From Intestinimonas butyriciproducens (lineage in GTDB: Bacteria > Bacillota > Clostridia > Oscillospirales > Oscillospiraceae), in the NCBI RefSeq assembly GCF_004154955.1, contig NZ_CP011524.1, forward strand, positions 3,160,507-3,224,506: a stretch of 64,000 nt of DNA. The letters are read 5' to 3'. The notes under the pieces were generated by a model, which was given only the letters and a program-made list of their open reading frames with translations, was not told the DNA's origin and searched no databases. Position numbers and translations under genes: made by a program. Positions 18,097 to 26,686 of the stretch are shown in pieces. The stretch's first letter is position 1, and each line of letters opens with the position of its first letter.

Positions 18097-18758
18097 TGGA
18101 AAAGTCTGAGATCAAGGGCTTTATCGCCAAGCGTGTTGCCAAGGAGCTCAAGGACGGCGACGTGGTGAATCTGGGCATCGGCCTGCCCACCCTGGTCCCC
18201 GCCTACCTGCCCGAGGGCGTACATGTGATTCTTCAGTCCGAGAACGGCATCATCGGCACCGGCGCCAAACCCACCGGCACCGACGCTGAACCCGCCTACA
18301 AGACCGATGCCGGCGGCTCTCCCGCTCAGGCTGCCAAGGGCGGCTGTTACATTGATTCCGCCACCTCCTTTGCCTTTATCCGCGGCGGCCATGTGAACGC
18401 CACCATCCTGGGCGGTCTGGAGGTCGATCAGGAGGGCTCTCTGTCCAACTGGATCATCCCCGGCAAGAAGATGCCAGGTATGGGCGGCGCCATGGACCTG
18501 CTGGTGGGCGCCAAGGAAGTCATCGTGGCCATGGAGCACACCGCCAAGGGCAACCCCAAAATCCTGAAGAAGTGCACCCTGCCCTATACCGCCGTGCACT
18601 GTGTCACCAAAATCATCACCGAGATGTGCGTATTCAATGTGACCAAGGACGGCCTGGTGATGACCGAGATCAACCCTGAGTTCACGGTAGATGATGTGAA
18701 GGCCGCCACCGCCGCAGACTTCACTGTGGCCGAGGACCTCAAGGATATGACCGCCTGA
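18096..18758 (+). CDS. CoA-transferase subunit B (acetoacetate/butyrate type)
   Basis: A 220-residue beta subunit. The catalytic glutamate lies in QSENGIIGTG (E49), the residue that forms the glutamyl-CoA thioester in class I CoA-transferases. The GLP motif (GIGLPTLVPAYLP) near residue 28 and the GAMDLLVGAK stretch near 130 are also standard. It overlaps subunit A by one base and is followed at once by a strong terminator, closing a three-gene operon with thiolase. Confidence 0.92.
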   Translation: MEKSEIKGFIAKRVAKELKDGDVVNLGIGLPTLVPAYLPEGVHVILQSENGIIGTGAKPTGTDAEPAYKTDAGGSPAQAAKGGCYIDSATSFAFIRGGHVNATILGGLEVDQEGSLSNWIIPGKKMPGMGGAMDLLVGAKEVIVAMEHTAKGNPKILKKCTLPYTAVHCVTKIITEMCVFNVTKDGLVMTEINPEFTVDDVKAATAADFTVAEDLKDMTA

Positions 18759-18772
18759 GTTTTTCTTATCAA

Positions 18773-18807
18773 GATTCCCCGGACAGATGTCCGGGGAATC
18801 TTTTTTT
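18773..18807 (+). terminator. Terminator of the CoA-transferase operon
   Basis: GATTCCCCGGACA pairs perfectly with TGTCCGGGGAATC, followed by seven T. Confidence 0.9.
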
Positions 18808-18825
18808 CTCCCAGCCCGGCTCTAT

Positions 18826-18865
18826 TAAAAAGAGCAGCCCGCCATACGGCGGGCTGCTCCTTTTT
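18826..18865 (-). terminator. Terminator of the xanthine dehydrogenase operon
   Basis: GAGCAGCCCGCC and its complement form a 12-base stem with tetraloop ATAC and T runs on both sides. On the minus strand it directly follows the xdh iron-sulfur gene. Confidence 0.88.
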
Positions 18866-19358
18866 AACTCTGTTTCTCCCCCACGTAGCCGTTGCAGACG
18901 TTGACCGCCTTCTCCACGGCGTTGAGGATGTTCTGATAGCCGGTGCAGCGGCACAGATGGCCGGAGATCAGCTTTCGGAGCTCCTCCCGTGTGTACGTTC
19001 GCCCTGTTCCCACGATCTCCACAGCGGAGAGAATGATGCCCGGGGTGCAGAAGCCGCACTGGACGGCGGCCTCCTCGATGAACGCCCTCTGGATCTCGGT
19101 GAGCTCCCCGTTTTCCCCCTGGAGTCCTTCCACAGTCAGGATGTGTTTTCCCTCCGCCCAACAGGTGAGGTAGATGCAGGAGTCGATGGCCACGCCGTCC
19201 ACCAGAACAGTACAAGCCCCGCACTCCCCTACCTCACAGCCCCGCTTGACGCTGGTAAGGCCCAACCGGTCCCGCAGGGTGTCCAGCAGGGACTCCCGCA
19301 GGTCGTACCCCACCTCCACCGGCCTTCCGTTGACGGTGCAGTGCAGAATTTCCATCAT
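18864..19358 (-). CDS. xdhC: Xanthine dehydrogenase, [2Fe-2S] subunit
   Basis: A 164-residue ferredoxin-like subunit with both clusters of the molybdenum hydroxylase family: C41, C46, C49 and C61 (CEVGECGAC then C) for the plant-type cluster, and C101-x2-C104 with C136-x-C138 (CGFC, CRC) for the second. It passes electrons from the molybdenum site to the flavin subunit. The start overlaps the stop of the FAD subunit gene (ATGA). Length and order match separate-subunit xanthine dehydrogenases of Firmicutes. A nicotinate or CO dehydrogenase-type relative is possible, but the neighbours favour a purine substrate. Confidence 0.9.
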   Translation of the reverse strand: MMEILHCTVNGRPVEVGYDLRESLLDTLRDRLGLTSVKRGCEVGECGACTVLVDGVAIDSCIYLTCWAEGKHILTVEGLQGENGELTEIQRAFIEEAAVQCGFCTPGIILSAVEIVGTGRTYTREELRKLISGHLCRCTGYQNILNAVEKAVNVCNGYVGEKQS

Positions 19359-20236
19359 AGCTGCGCCCCTCCCTTCCGGGCCGCCTCCAGCAGGGCCCGC
19401 CCGGACAGTTCCCGGATGAGCTGAAGGCGAAATTCCCTGGAGGCCCGCCAGCTGGTCCGTGGGCTGACGTCCTCCAGCGCCAGGCTTCCAAGCCGCGCAG
19501 CCGCTTCCGATACGGGGAGGCCGCGGACCCCCTCCTCCGCCGTCCGGGCACGGATGGGCGTCGGCGCGGCCACGCCAAAGGCGAGGCGCACATCCTCACA
19601 GATCCTCTTGTCTGCGGAAAGCCGGACCAGACAGGAGACCCCCAGTGTGGCGATGTCCATGGCGTTGCGCTGGGCGTATTTGATATAGTGTCCGCTCCAG
19701 CCGTCATAATTTTCTTTTTGTATCACAATCCTGCACAGGAGCTCGGCGGGGCCGAGGTCCACTTTGCCCACCCCCTGATACCACTGGGAAATGGGCACGA
19801 TCCGCCAGCCCGCGGGGCCCCGCAGGTGCATCCGGACGTCCAGGGCCATAAGGGTGGAGGCCGAGTCGGCAGAGGTGACGCCGTTACAGACGTTGCCGCC
19901 GATGGTCCCCACTGCCCGGAGCTGGGGGCCGCCGGCCAAATCGGTGGCCTCCCCCAGCACGGAGACCCTCTCCTGAATGATCTCGCTGCCGGTGACACCC
20001 CGGAAAGTGGTCAGAGGTCCCACGGCGATATCGCCGTTTTCCAGCAGCGTCACCCCCTCCAGCTCCTCCCGCAGTCCGTGGATGGACACCAGACGGCTGT
20101 CGGCTAGCTTTCCCTCCCGGATCTTGATGAGCACATCGGAGCCGCCCGCGATGACCACGGCCGACGGGTCCTTTTGCAGCGCCGAAATGGCGTCCTCCAC
20201 GGATACGGCCCGGTAAATGGATTGAATATCGTACAC
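19355..20236 (-). CDS. xdhB: Xanthine dehydrogenase, FAD-binding subunit
   Basis: A 293-residue flavin subunit of the molybdenum hydroxylase family. Visible are the FAD-binding AGGSDVLIKIREGK near residue 31 and the LRAVGTIGGNVCNGVTSADSASTLMAL stretch near 105-130, with the conserved TIGGN motif. It takes electrons from the iron-sulfur subunit and passes them to NAD+ or another acceptor. It lies three bases after the molybdenum subunit gene and overlaps the iron-sulfur gene, a tight three-gene arrangement. Confidence 0.9.
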   Translation of the reverse strand: MYDIQSIYRAVSVEDAISALQKDPSAVVIAGGSDVLIKIREGKLADSRLVSIHGLREELEGVTLLENGDIAVGPLTTFRGVTGSEIIQERVSVLGEATDLAGGPQLRAVGTIGGNVCNGVTSADSASTLMALDVRMHLRGPAGWRIVPISQWYQGVGKVDLGPAELLCRIVIQKENYDGWSGHYIKYAQRNAMDIATLGVSCLVRLSADKRICEDVRLAFGVAAPTPIRARTAEEGVRGLPVSEAAARLGSLALEDVSPRTSWRASREFRLQLIRELSGRALLEAARKGGAQL

Positions 20237-20239
20237 GGC

Positions 20240-22558
20240 TCAATCCCCCACTTTCTCGATGAGTCCCGCCTCCGTAAAGGCCTCCACCAGCCGCTGCGGA
20301 TTCATGGGCAGGCGGCGGAGGCCCACGCCGGTGGCCTGGAGCACGGCGTTTCGGATCGCGCCGGCCACAGGAATGGCCGGCGGCTCTCCCAGGGATTTGT
20401 TCCCAAAGGGCCCCGAGGGGTCGTCGGTCTCCACGAAGAGGGCGTGGAGCTCCGGGTGGTCCATCGCGGTGGGCAGCTTATAGTCCAGCAGATTGCCGTT
20501 GAGGAGGCGGCCCTTGTCATCGTACTTCATCTCCTCTGAGAGGGCATATCCCATCCCCATGCTCATGCCGCCGTGCACCTGTGCCTCGGCCAGCTTGGGA
20601 TTGATGAGCCTTCCGGAATCGTGAACATTCACGATGCGGAGCACCCGCACCTTGCCCACCGGGATGTCCACCTCCACCTCGGCAAAGCAGCAGCCGAAGG
20701 AAAAGGTATTGTTCTTGCACTGGACGGTGGCCTCAGCGGTGATGTGGACACAGTGCTGCAGAGAGTAAAAGGCCTCCATCGCCAGGTCCGCCATGCGCAG
20801 CACAGGCGCACCGCTGACTGTGGACACCACATCCCGGCCCCGGATGTCCAGATTGCCCGGGTCCAGATCGGTGAGCTCGGCTGCATAGTCCAGCACCTTG
20901 TCCCGGAAGATCTCTCCCGCCCTTTTGATGGCCTTACCGGTGACATAGGTCTGCCGGGATGCATAGGCGCCGGTGTCAAAGGGCGCCGTGTCGGTGTCCT
21001 GGAAAGAGACGATATGTACATCCTCGGTGGGGATGCCCACGGCCTGCGCGCACATCTGGGAAAAGACGGTGTCGCCCCCCTGTCCGATCTCCGTGGCCCC
21101 GAGCTGGAGCTGCACGGTACCGTCCTGGTTGAGGATGATCCGGGCCGACGAGGTCTCCAGGGAGATGGGCCACACGCCGGTCTTGTAGGAAAAGACCGCC
21201 ATGCCCACACCCCGGCGGATGGCTCCGGTCTCATGGGCATATTTCTCCCGCAGCTCCCTCCACCTGATGAAATCCGCACCCTTACGGATGCAGTCCCGGA
21301 GTCCGGTGGAGTGGCACGTGATGCCGTTGGTGGGGTCCACATAGCCCAGCGGCATACTGTTTTTCAGCCGGAATTCCAGCGGATCCCACCCCATCTCCCG
21401 GGCGATGTCGTCCATCATGCACTCGCCGGCAAAATTGCACTGCGGGATGCCGTAGCCCCGCATGGCGCCGGTAGAGCCCAGATTGGTGTACACCGTCCAT
21501 GCCTCGGAGCGGTGGGCCAGGACATCGGGATAGGTCTGGCGGAAGCCGGTGACGGCATTGGCCACGATGGCATGGCCGTGGGAGGCGTAGCCCCCCTGAT
21601 TGGAGACCGCCCGGCACTCCCGGGCCATAAGGCGCATATCCGGCCCCACGGCGGCCTTCAGGTCGAAGTGGATGGGATGGCGGGAGCGGGTATTTTGAAA
21701 GGTCTCCTCCCGGGTGCACTCCAGTTTCACCGGTCGGCCGCCCACCTGGGTGGTGATCCAGGCATTGAGAGGCTCGTAGAGTACCTCCTGTTTATTCCCG
21801 AACCCGCCGCCGATATAGGGCTTGATGACCCGTATGTTGCCCCAGCCGATGCCCAAGGCCTGGCCGATGACGCGGCGGACGATATGGGGGATCTGGGTGG
21901 AGGACACCACCACGATGCGTCCGGCTTCCATATAGGCGTACGACACCGGGTTCTCGATGTGGCAGTGCTGAACGGCCTGGGTGTCGAAGTGGTCCTCGAA
22001 GACCCGGTAGGCGGGATCGGCAAAGACCTCATCCACATCCTTTACCGCCGCGCCCGGGGTGATCACGTTGAACAGAGTGTGCTTCAAGACATTGTCCGGG
22101 TGCTCCTCGTGGATGGGAAGGGCCCCCTCCGCCATCGCCTGTTCCGGCGTGGTGCAAACGGGGTACTCCTCATACTCCACCCGGATGGCCTCCAGCCCCC
22201 GCTGCGCTGCCAGCTCATTTTCCGCTACCACTACGGCGATGTCGTCCCCATAGATGCGTACCCGGGTGGCCAGCAGCTTTCGGTCGGCCACGTCCTGGTG
22301 CGCCTCCTCCACACTCCAGGGATGGCCCGGCGTGGGATACTGGATGTCGGGCACATCAAAACAGGTGAGCACCTTCACCACGCCGGGGACCGCCTGGGCT
22401 TCTGAAATATCCATGGATCTGACCACGCCGTTTGCAATGGTGCTGTGGAGGATTCTGGCCACAAGGATGGCCTCACCGTGGAGATCGTCCGTATACTTGG
22501 CCCGCCCCGTCACCTTGTCAAAGGCGTCTACGCGAGTCAGACTTCTGCCAACTTCCAC
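20240..22558 (-). CDS. xdhA: Xanthine dehydrogenase, molybdopterin-binding subunit
   Basis: A 772-residue large subunit of a molybdenum hydroxylase. It opens with the VDAFDKVTGRAKYTDDL motif, contains GGGFGNKQEVLYEP near residue 250, the MRGYGIPQCNF stretch with the substrate-site arginine near 350, the QGGDTVFSQM region near 500 and GEPPAIPVAGAIRNAV near 735 with the catalytic glutamate. I favour the GTG at 22558, eight bases after GGAGG, over an in-frame GTG at 22567. It would oxidise hypoxanthine or xanthine, though related purine hydroxylases look similar. It is separated from arcC by a terminator-like hairpin, so its level may differ from the upstream genes. Confidence 0.9.
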   Translation of the reverse strand: MEVGRSLTRVDAFDKVTGRAKYTDDLHGEAILVARILHSTIANGVVRSMDISEAQAVPGVVKVLTCFDVPDIQYPTPGHPWSVEEAHQDVADRKLLATRVRIYGDDIAVVVAENELAAQRGLEAIRVEYEEYPVCTTPEQAMAEGALPIHEEHPDNVLKHTLFNVITPGAAVKDVDEVFADPAYRVFEDHFDTQAVQHCHIENPVSYAYMEAGRIVVVSSTQIPHIVRRVIGQALGIGWGNIRVIKPYIGGGFGNKQEVLYEPLNAWITTQVGGRPVKLECTREETFQNTRSRHPIHFDLKAAVGPDMRLMARECRAVSNQGGYASHGHAIVANAVTGFRQTYPDVLAHRSEAWTVYTNLGSTGAMRGYGIPQCNFAGECMMDDIAREMGWDPLEFRLKNSMPLGYVDPTNGITCHSTGLRDCIRKGADFIRWRELREKYAHETGAIRRGVGMAVFSYKTGVWPISLETSSARIILNQDGTVQLQLGATEIGQGGDTVFSQMCAQAVGIPTEDVHIVSFQDTDTAPFDTGAYASRQTYVTGKAIKRAGEIFRDKVLDYAAELTDLDPGNLDIRGRDVVSTVSGAPVLRMADLAMEAFYSLQHCVHITAEATVQCKNNTFSFGCCFAEVEVDIPVGKVRVLRIVNVHDSGRLINPKLAEAQVHGGMSMGMGYALSEEMKYDDKGRLLNGNLLDYKLPTAMDHPELHALFVETDDPSGPFGNKSLGEPPAIPVAGAIRNAVLQATGVGLRRLPMNPQRLVEAFTEAGLIEKVGD

Positions 22559-22599
22559 AAAACACACCTCCTTTTAAAGGTAATATAACACAGTTTTGT

Positions 22600-22630
22600 C
22601 CAAAAAGGAAGGGGGCGTCCAGCCCCCTTT
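22600..22630 (-). terminator. Internal terminator or attenuator between arcC and xdhA
   Basis: On the minus strand GGGGGC and GCCCCC arms, extended by GGAA/TTCC, precede five T. It lies inside an otherwise codirectional gene run. Confidence 0.7.
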
Positions 22631-22643
22631 CCAATGGATCCCA

Positions 22644-23576
22644 TCAGCCGATGATGGTCCCGGTCTGACCCCGCATCCCGTCCAGCGCCTTCTCCAACTG
22701 GGTGATCAGGGTCTGCCGGCCGGGGCTCGACTTGGCGAACGCCACAGCGGCCTCCACCTTGGGCAGCATGGAACCGGGGGCAAACTGTCCTTCCGCGATG
22801 TATTTTTCCGCCACAGGCACGGTCATATGGGTGAGCCAACGCTGATTGGGCTTTCCAAAGTGGACTGCCACCTTTTCCACGGCGGTGAGGATCATGAGGC
22901 AGTCCGCCCCCAGTTCCTCCGCCAGGAGCTCCGCGGTGAAATCCTTGTCTACCACGGCACCGGCGCCCCGCAGGTGGTTGCCATCCGGCAACACCGGGAT
23001 GCCGCCTCCGCCGCAGGCGATGACGATCTGTCCCGCATCGGCCAGTGTGCGGATGGTGTCCAGCTCCACCACCCGGCGGGGCCGGGGAGAGGCCACCACC
23101 CGGCGCCAGCCCCGCCCGGCATCCTCCATGACCGGATTTCCCCGGCGGCGCATCTCCTCCGCCTCCGCCTGGGTCATAAAGGCTCCGATGGGCTTGGTGG
23201 GATGCTGGAAAGCCGGGTCTGCGGGGTCCACCTCCACCTGGGTGAGCACCGTCGCCACGCTGCGGCGAACGCCCCGGTTCAGCAGTTCCTCCCGCAGGGC
23301 GTTCTGGAGATCATAGCCGATGTAGCCTTGGCTCATGGCGGTACATACCGAGAGAGGGGCCATGGGGTGGCTGGGGTCCTCCCGGGAGAGCGTGGTCATG
23401 GCCATGTTGATCATCCCCACCTGGGGACCGTTGCCGTGGGTAATGACCATCTGATGGCCCTCCTCTAGGAGGTCGGCGATAGTCTTGACGGTGCGCTTTA
23501 CGGCTTTCATCTGCTCAGGCAGGTTTTCCCCCAGGGCGTTTCCCCCCAGAGCCAGAACAATGCGCTTGGGTTTCAT
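22644..23576 (-). CDS. arcC: Carbamate kinase
   Basis: A 310-residue carbamate kinase. The start is the ATG at 23576, nine bases after GGGGGA; a TTG six bases earlier is less likely. The family shows IVLALGGNALG at residues 5-15, THGNGPQVG near 48, VIACGGGGIPV near 210, a lysine in VVDKDF near 230 and a SMLPKVEAA segment near 270. It converts carbamoyl phosphate and ADP to ATP, carbamate and ultimately CO2 and ammonia. Between the YgeW-like carbamoyltransferase and xanthine dehydrogenase it most likely provides the ATP-yielding last step of anaerobic purine or ureide breakdown, and not arginine deiminase metabolism, since arcA and argF are absent. Confidence 0.92.
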   Translation of the reverse strand: MKPKRIVLALGGNALGENLPEQMKAVKRTVKTIADLLEEGHQMVITHGNGPQVGMINMAMTTLSREDPSHPMAPLSVCTAMSQGYIGYDLQNALREELLNRGVRRSVATVLTQVEVDPADPAFQHPTKPIGAFMTQAEAEEMRRRGNPVMEDAGRGWRRVVASPRPRRVVELDTIRTLADAGQIVIACGGGGIPVLPDGNHLRGAGAVVDKDFTAELLAEELGADCLMILTAVEKVAVHFGKPNQRWLTHMTVPVAEKYIAEGQFAPGSMLPKVEAAVAFAKSSPGRQTLITQLEKALDGMRGQTGTIIG

Positions 23577-23642
23577 AGGCAATCCCCCTTTCCAGCCTTT
23601 CGGCCGCCGCGCGGGCGCTGTCTCTCCCGCGGATATGGGTCC

Positions 23643-24836
23643 TTACTTCTTCCTCCGGACCCGGCCCCGGCGCTCCAGCTCCCGGAGCATCTCCACGGGC
23701 TTTTCACATTGGGCCAGGAAGATCATGGCGGCGATGATATAGGGCTTGAAGCTGGCCTCCCTGTAGAGGAGGGTGCGGTAGCGGTCGAAGACACCGGCCT
23801 CCACCTCGCCGTCCACACAGGAGACGCCGTTGATGTCGGCGGGCAGGCAGTGGAGATACAGCGCCCTGCCCTCCCGGGTGGTCTTCATCAGCTCCTCGGT
23901 GCAGCACCAGTCCTTGTGCCGGGCATTCTGCTCCAGCAGCTCCTTCTCCAGCGCCTGGATGCCCGCGCTGTCGCCCCCGGCGTACAGTTCGGTCCGCTTC
24001 TCCATGGCGGCGAAGGGCGCCCAGCTCTTGGGGTAGACGATATCCGCCCCTGCAAAGGCCTCCGCCATGGAGTTGGTCTTGGTAAAGGTGCCGCCGGAGC
24101 GCCGGGCGTTCTGGCGGGCCACCTCCTCCACCTCGGGCATGACCTCGTAGCCCTCGGGGTGGGCCAGCACCACATCCATGCCGAAGCGGGTCATCAGCCC
24201 GATCACCCCCTGGGGCACCGACAGGGGCTTACCGTAGCTGGGTGAGTACGCCCAGGTCATGGCCACCTTCTTGCCCTTCAGGTTCTCTACGCCGCCGAAC
24301 TCGTGAATGATATGGAGCATATCGGCCATGCACTGGGTGGGGTGGTCGATATCGCACTGGAGATTCACCAGGGTAGGCCGCTGCTCCAGCACCCCGTCCC
24401 GGTAGCCCTCGGCCACCGCGTCGGCCACGGACTGCATATAGGTGTGACCCTTTCCGATGTACATATCGTCCCGGATACCGATGACATCGGCCATGAAGGA
24501 GATCATATTGGCGGTCTCCCGCACGGTCTCGCCGTGGGCGATCTGGCTCTTGCCCTCGTCCAGGTCCTGGACCTCCAGGCCCAGCAGGTTGCAGGCGCTG
24601 GCGAAGGAGAAGCGGGTCCGGGTGGAGTTGTCCCGGAAGAGGGAGATGCCCAGGCCGGAATCAAAGATCCTGGCGGAAATGTTCCGCTCCCGCAGATCCC
24701 GCAGCGCGTCCGCCACGGCGAACACCCCGGCGATCTCCTGGTCCGTCTTGTCCCAAGTGAGGAAAAAGTCGTTTTTGTATAGCCTGGAGACATCCAGGGT
24801 CCCCAATTCCTTCAAAATCTCCTGAAACTGGCTCAT
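23643..24836 (-). CDS. ygeW: YgeW-type carbamoyltransferase
   Basis: A 397-residue member of the aspartate/ornithine carbamoyltransferase superfamily. The carbamoyl phosphate motif appears as SLFRDNSTRTRFSFASACNLLG near residue 65-85, followed by HGETVRETANMISFMADVIGIRDD. The STRTR box is intact. A DIDHPTQCMADMLHI stretch near 165 matches the HPTQ motif, and long inserts fit the YgeW family rather than ArgF. YgeW proteins occur in purine-degradation gene sets with carbamate kinase; the natural carbamoyl acceptor is unresolved. The ATG at 24836 follows GGAGGAAAG. It is first in the leftward operon from the promoter at 24886-24914. Confidence 0.85.
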   Translation of the reverse strand: MSQFQEILKELGTLDVSRLYKNDFFLTWDKTDQEIAGVFAVADALRDLRERNISARIFDSGLGISLFRDNSTRTRFSFASACNLLGLEVQDLDEGKSQIAHGETVRETANMISFMADVIGIRDDMYIGKGHTYMQSVADAVAEGYRDGVLEQRPTLVNLQCDIDHPTQCMADMLHIIHEFGGVENLKGKKVAMTWAYSPSYGKPLSVPQGVIGLMTRFGMDVVLAHPEGYEVMPEVEEVARQNARRSGGTFTKTNSMAEAFAGADIVYPKSWAPFAAMEKRTELYAGGDSAGIQALEKELLEQNARHKDWCCTEELMKTTREGRALYLHCLPADINGVSCVDGEVEAGVFDRYRTLLYREASFKPYIIAAMIFLAQCEKPVEMLRELERRGRVRRKK

Positions 24837-24885
24837 GGTCTTTCCTCCTGACGTAATCGGCCTTCCGCCTCTTCTCTTACCACCC

Positions 24886-24914
24886 ATCATAGCCACCCGG
24901 CGGCCTCCTGTCAA
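24886..24914 (-). promoter_or_regulatory. Promoter of the ygeW-arcC-xdh operon
   Basis: Minus-strand TTGACA (24909-24914), 17 bases and TATGAT (24886-24891) make a near-consensus promoter 50 bases before the ygeW ATG. Confidence 0.7.
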
Positions 24915-24962
24915 TGCATCTTACAAATTCTTAGCCGTCCAAACTGTTTTTTGATTCTCGAC

Positions 24963-24990
24963 TTGATTTCTGTCTCTCATGTGCTATGAT
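24963..24990 (+). promoter_or_regulatory. Divergent promoter for the PLP-enzyme operon
   Basis: TTGATT (24963-24968), 16 bases and TATGAT (24985-24990) face right. About 200 bases of GC-rich leader follow before the ATG at 25200. Confidence 0.6.
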
Positions 24991-24996
24991 GGAGAT

Positions 24997-25199
24997 ACCA
25001 ATAAAATGACGGCAAGATATCCGGGCGCAGGCTGGGGGCCATTGCCTCCCCTGCTCTCCTGGGCCTGTCGGGCGCGGCCGCGCCGCCCGCGGACGGATAT
25101 CCGGGCTGCCTGGCCCACGTCCCAAAGAGGCCGAGCCCTTGTTTGCGCCGCCTCACCTTCTCACCTTAAAAATGGTCTATTGATAAAGGAGGTTTTTCC
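24997..25199 (+). other. GC-rich structured 5' leader of the PLP-enzyme operon
   Basis: The predicted transcript has a leader of roughly 200 bases. It contains the 11-base direct repeat GATATCCGGGC (near 25017 and 25097), GC-rich complementary runs around 25068-25095 and no convincing open frame. Such a long folded leader may be regulatory, but I recognise no known riboswitch class with confidence. Confidence 0.35.
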
Positions 25200-26675
25200 A
25201 TGATCGACCTGACCATCCACCATGAGAACTTGGCCCACAACATCCGCAAGGCCCGCGAAAACCGCGTCGTTATCCCCACCTATCGGCAAATGAAGCACCC
25301 CGAGACCATTCCGGGCGTCATCCGGGATCGGCTGAAGGCTGTGGGGCTTTGGGACGTGGATCCCCTCAATCTCTTCCGCATCACCTGGAAAAACGAGGCC
25401 AAGGAGACCGGCGGGCTCTATCAGGACGTGCCCAATTACATCGAGCTCCCCCCCTCTCTCACCGGCGTCCCCGCCCGCATCGTGTGCCTGGTGGGAAAGT
25501 GGTTTCCCACCGGCTGCCATAAGGTGGGAGCCTCCTACGGCTGTCTGGTGCCCCGTCTGGTCACAGGTCAGTTCGACGCCACCACAGATCACGCTGTCTG
25601 GCCGTCCACCGGCAACTACTGCCGGGGCGGCGCCTTCAATTCCAAGCTGCTGGCGGTGGACTCGGTTGCCATCCTCCCCGAGGGCATGAGCCGGGAGCGC
25701 TTCGACTGGCTGCGCTCCATCGCCGGTCAGGTCATCGCAACCCCCGGCTGCGAGTCCAACGTGAAGGAGATTTTCGACAAGGCCAACGAGCTCAAACGCC
25801 AGCCCCACATGATGGTCTTCAACCAGTTCGAGGAGATGGGCAACCACCTGTGGCACTATCAGGTCACCGGCGACGCCATCGCCACCGTCTTTGAGCATGT
25901 CAAGCGCCCCGGGGACCGGATGGCCGGGGCCTGCTTTACCTCCGGGTCGGCGGGCACCATCGGCTGCGGCGACTACCTCAAGGAGCACTATCCCGCCATG
26001 CGTCTGGCGGTGGGAGAGGCCCTCCAGTGCCCCACAATCCTCAACAACGGCTTCGGCGGCCACCGCATCGAGGGCATTGGAGACAAGCATATCCCCTGGA
26101 TCCACAACGTGAAAAACACCGACATGGTCATTGCCATCGACGATGAGGATTCCCAACGCCTCCTGCGCCTTTTCAACGATCCGGCCGGGCTCCGCTACCT
26201 CGGGACGGAGGCCGGTGTGGACGAAGAAACCCTCTCCCGGCTCTCCTGGCTGGGCATCTCCGGCATCGCCAACGTCCTGTGCTGCATCAAAATGGCCAAA
26301 TATTACGAGCTGACCGGCCGGGACGTGGTGTGCACCGTCCTTACCGACTCGGCCGCCATGTACGGCTCCCGCATTCAGGAGCTCTCTGCGCAGTACGGTC
26401 CCTACGACGCCAAATCCGCCGCGGTGGACCACCATCTCCACATGCTGGGGCTGCGCACCGACTCCATGGAGGAGCTCACCTACCAGGACCGCAAGCGGGT
26501 CCACAACCTCAAGTACTACACCTGGGTGGAGCAGCAGGGCCGGACGGTGGACGAACTGAACGACCTGTGGTATGATGAGGAAAAGACCTGGAAGGGCGTC
26601 CACGCCCAGGCCGACGGGCTGGACGAACTCATAGAAGCCTTCAACGAGGCCACCGGCGTGCTGAAGGGCCTGTAG
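25200..26675 (+). CDS. Fold-type II PLP-dependent enzyme of unknown substrate
   Basis: A 491-residue protein with the outline of a beta-family PLP enzyme. The candidate Schiff-base lysine is in TGCHKVGASYG near residue 105, and a glycine-rich phosphate loop SGSAGTIGCGDYL appears near 250. The central STGNYCRGGAF stretch parallels the STGN(A/F)G loop of threonine synthase and diaminopropionate ammonia-lyase. It is longer than YgeX (about 400 residues) and does not look like it. The start follows GGAGG. It heads the rightward half of the purine island, next to a second PLP enzyme, so an ammonia-lyase or amino-acid cleavage role on a purine breakdown product is a reasonable inference. The substrate is not known. 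Confidence 0.7.
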   Translation: MIDLTIHHENLAHNIRKARENRVVIPTYRQMKHPETIPGVIRDRLKAVGLWDVDPLNLFRITWKNEAKETGGLYQDVPNYIELPPSLTGVPARIVCLVGKWFPTGCHKVGASYGCLVPRLVTGQFDATTDHAVWPSTGNYCRGGAFNSKLLAVDSVAILPEGMSRERFDWLRSIAGQVIATPGCESNVKEIFDKANELKRQPHMMVFNQFEEMGNHLWHYQVTGDAIATVFEHVKRPGDRMAGACFTSGSAGTIGCGDYLKEHYPAMRLAVGEALQCPTILNNGFGGHRIEGIGDKHIPWIHNVKNTDMVIAIDDEDSQRLLRLFNDPAGLRYLGTEAGVDEETLSRLSWLGISGIANVLCCIKMAKYYELTGRDVVCTVLTDSAAMYGSRIQELSAQYGPYDAKSAAVDHHLHMLGLRTDSMEELTYQDRKRVHNLKYYTWVEQQGRTVDELNDLWYDEEKTWKGVHAQADGLDELIEAFNEATGVLKGL

Positions 26676-26686
26676 GGGGCGGCGAT

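Noticed and set aside
20573..22405. 610-residue plus frame across xdhA
   Set aside because: The minus strand carries a full molybdopterin subunit; the plus frame is H/G/D-rich shadow.
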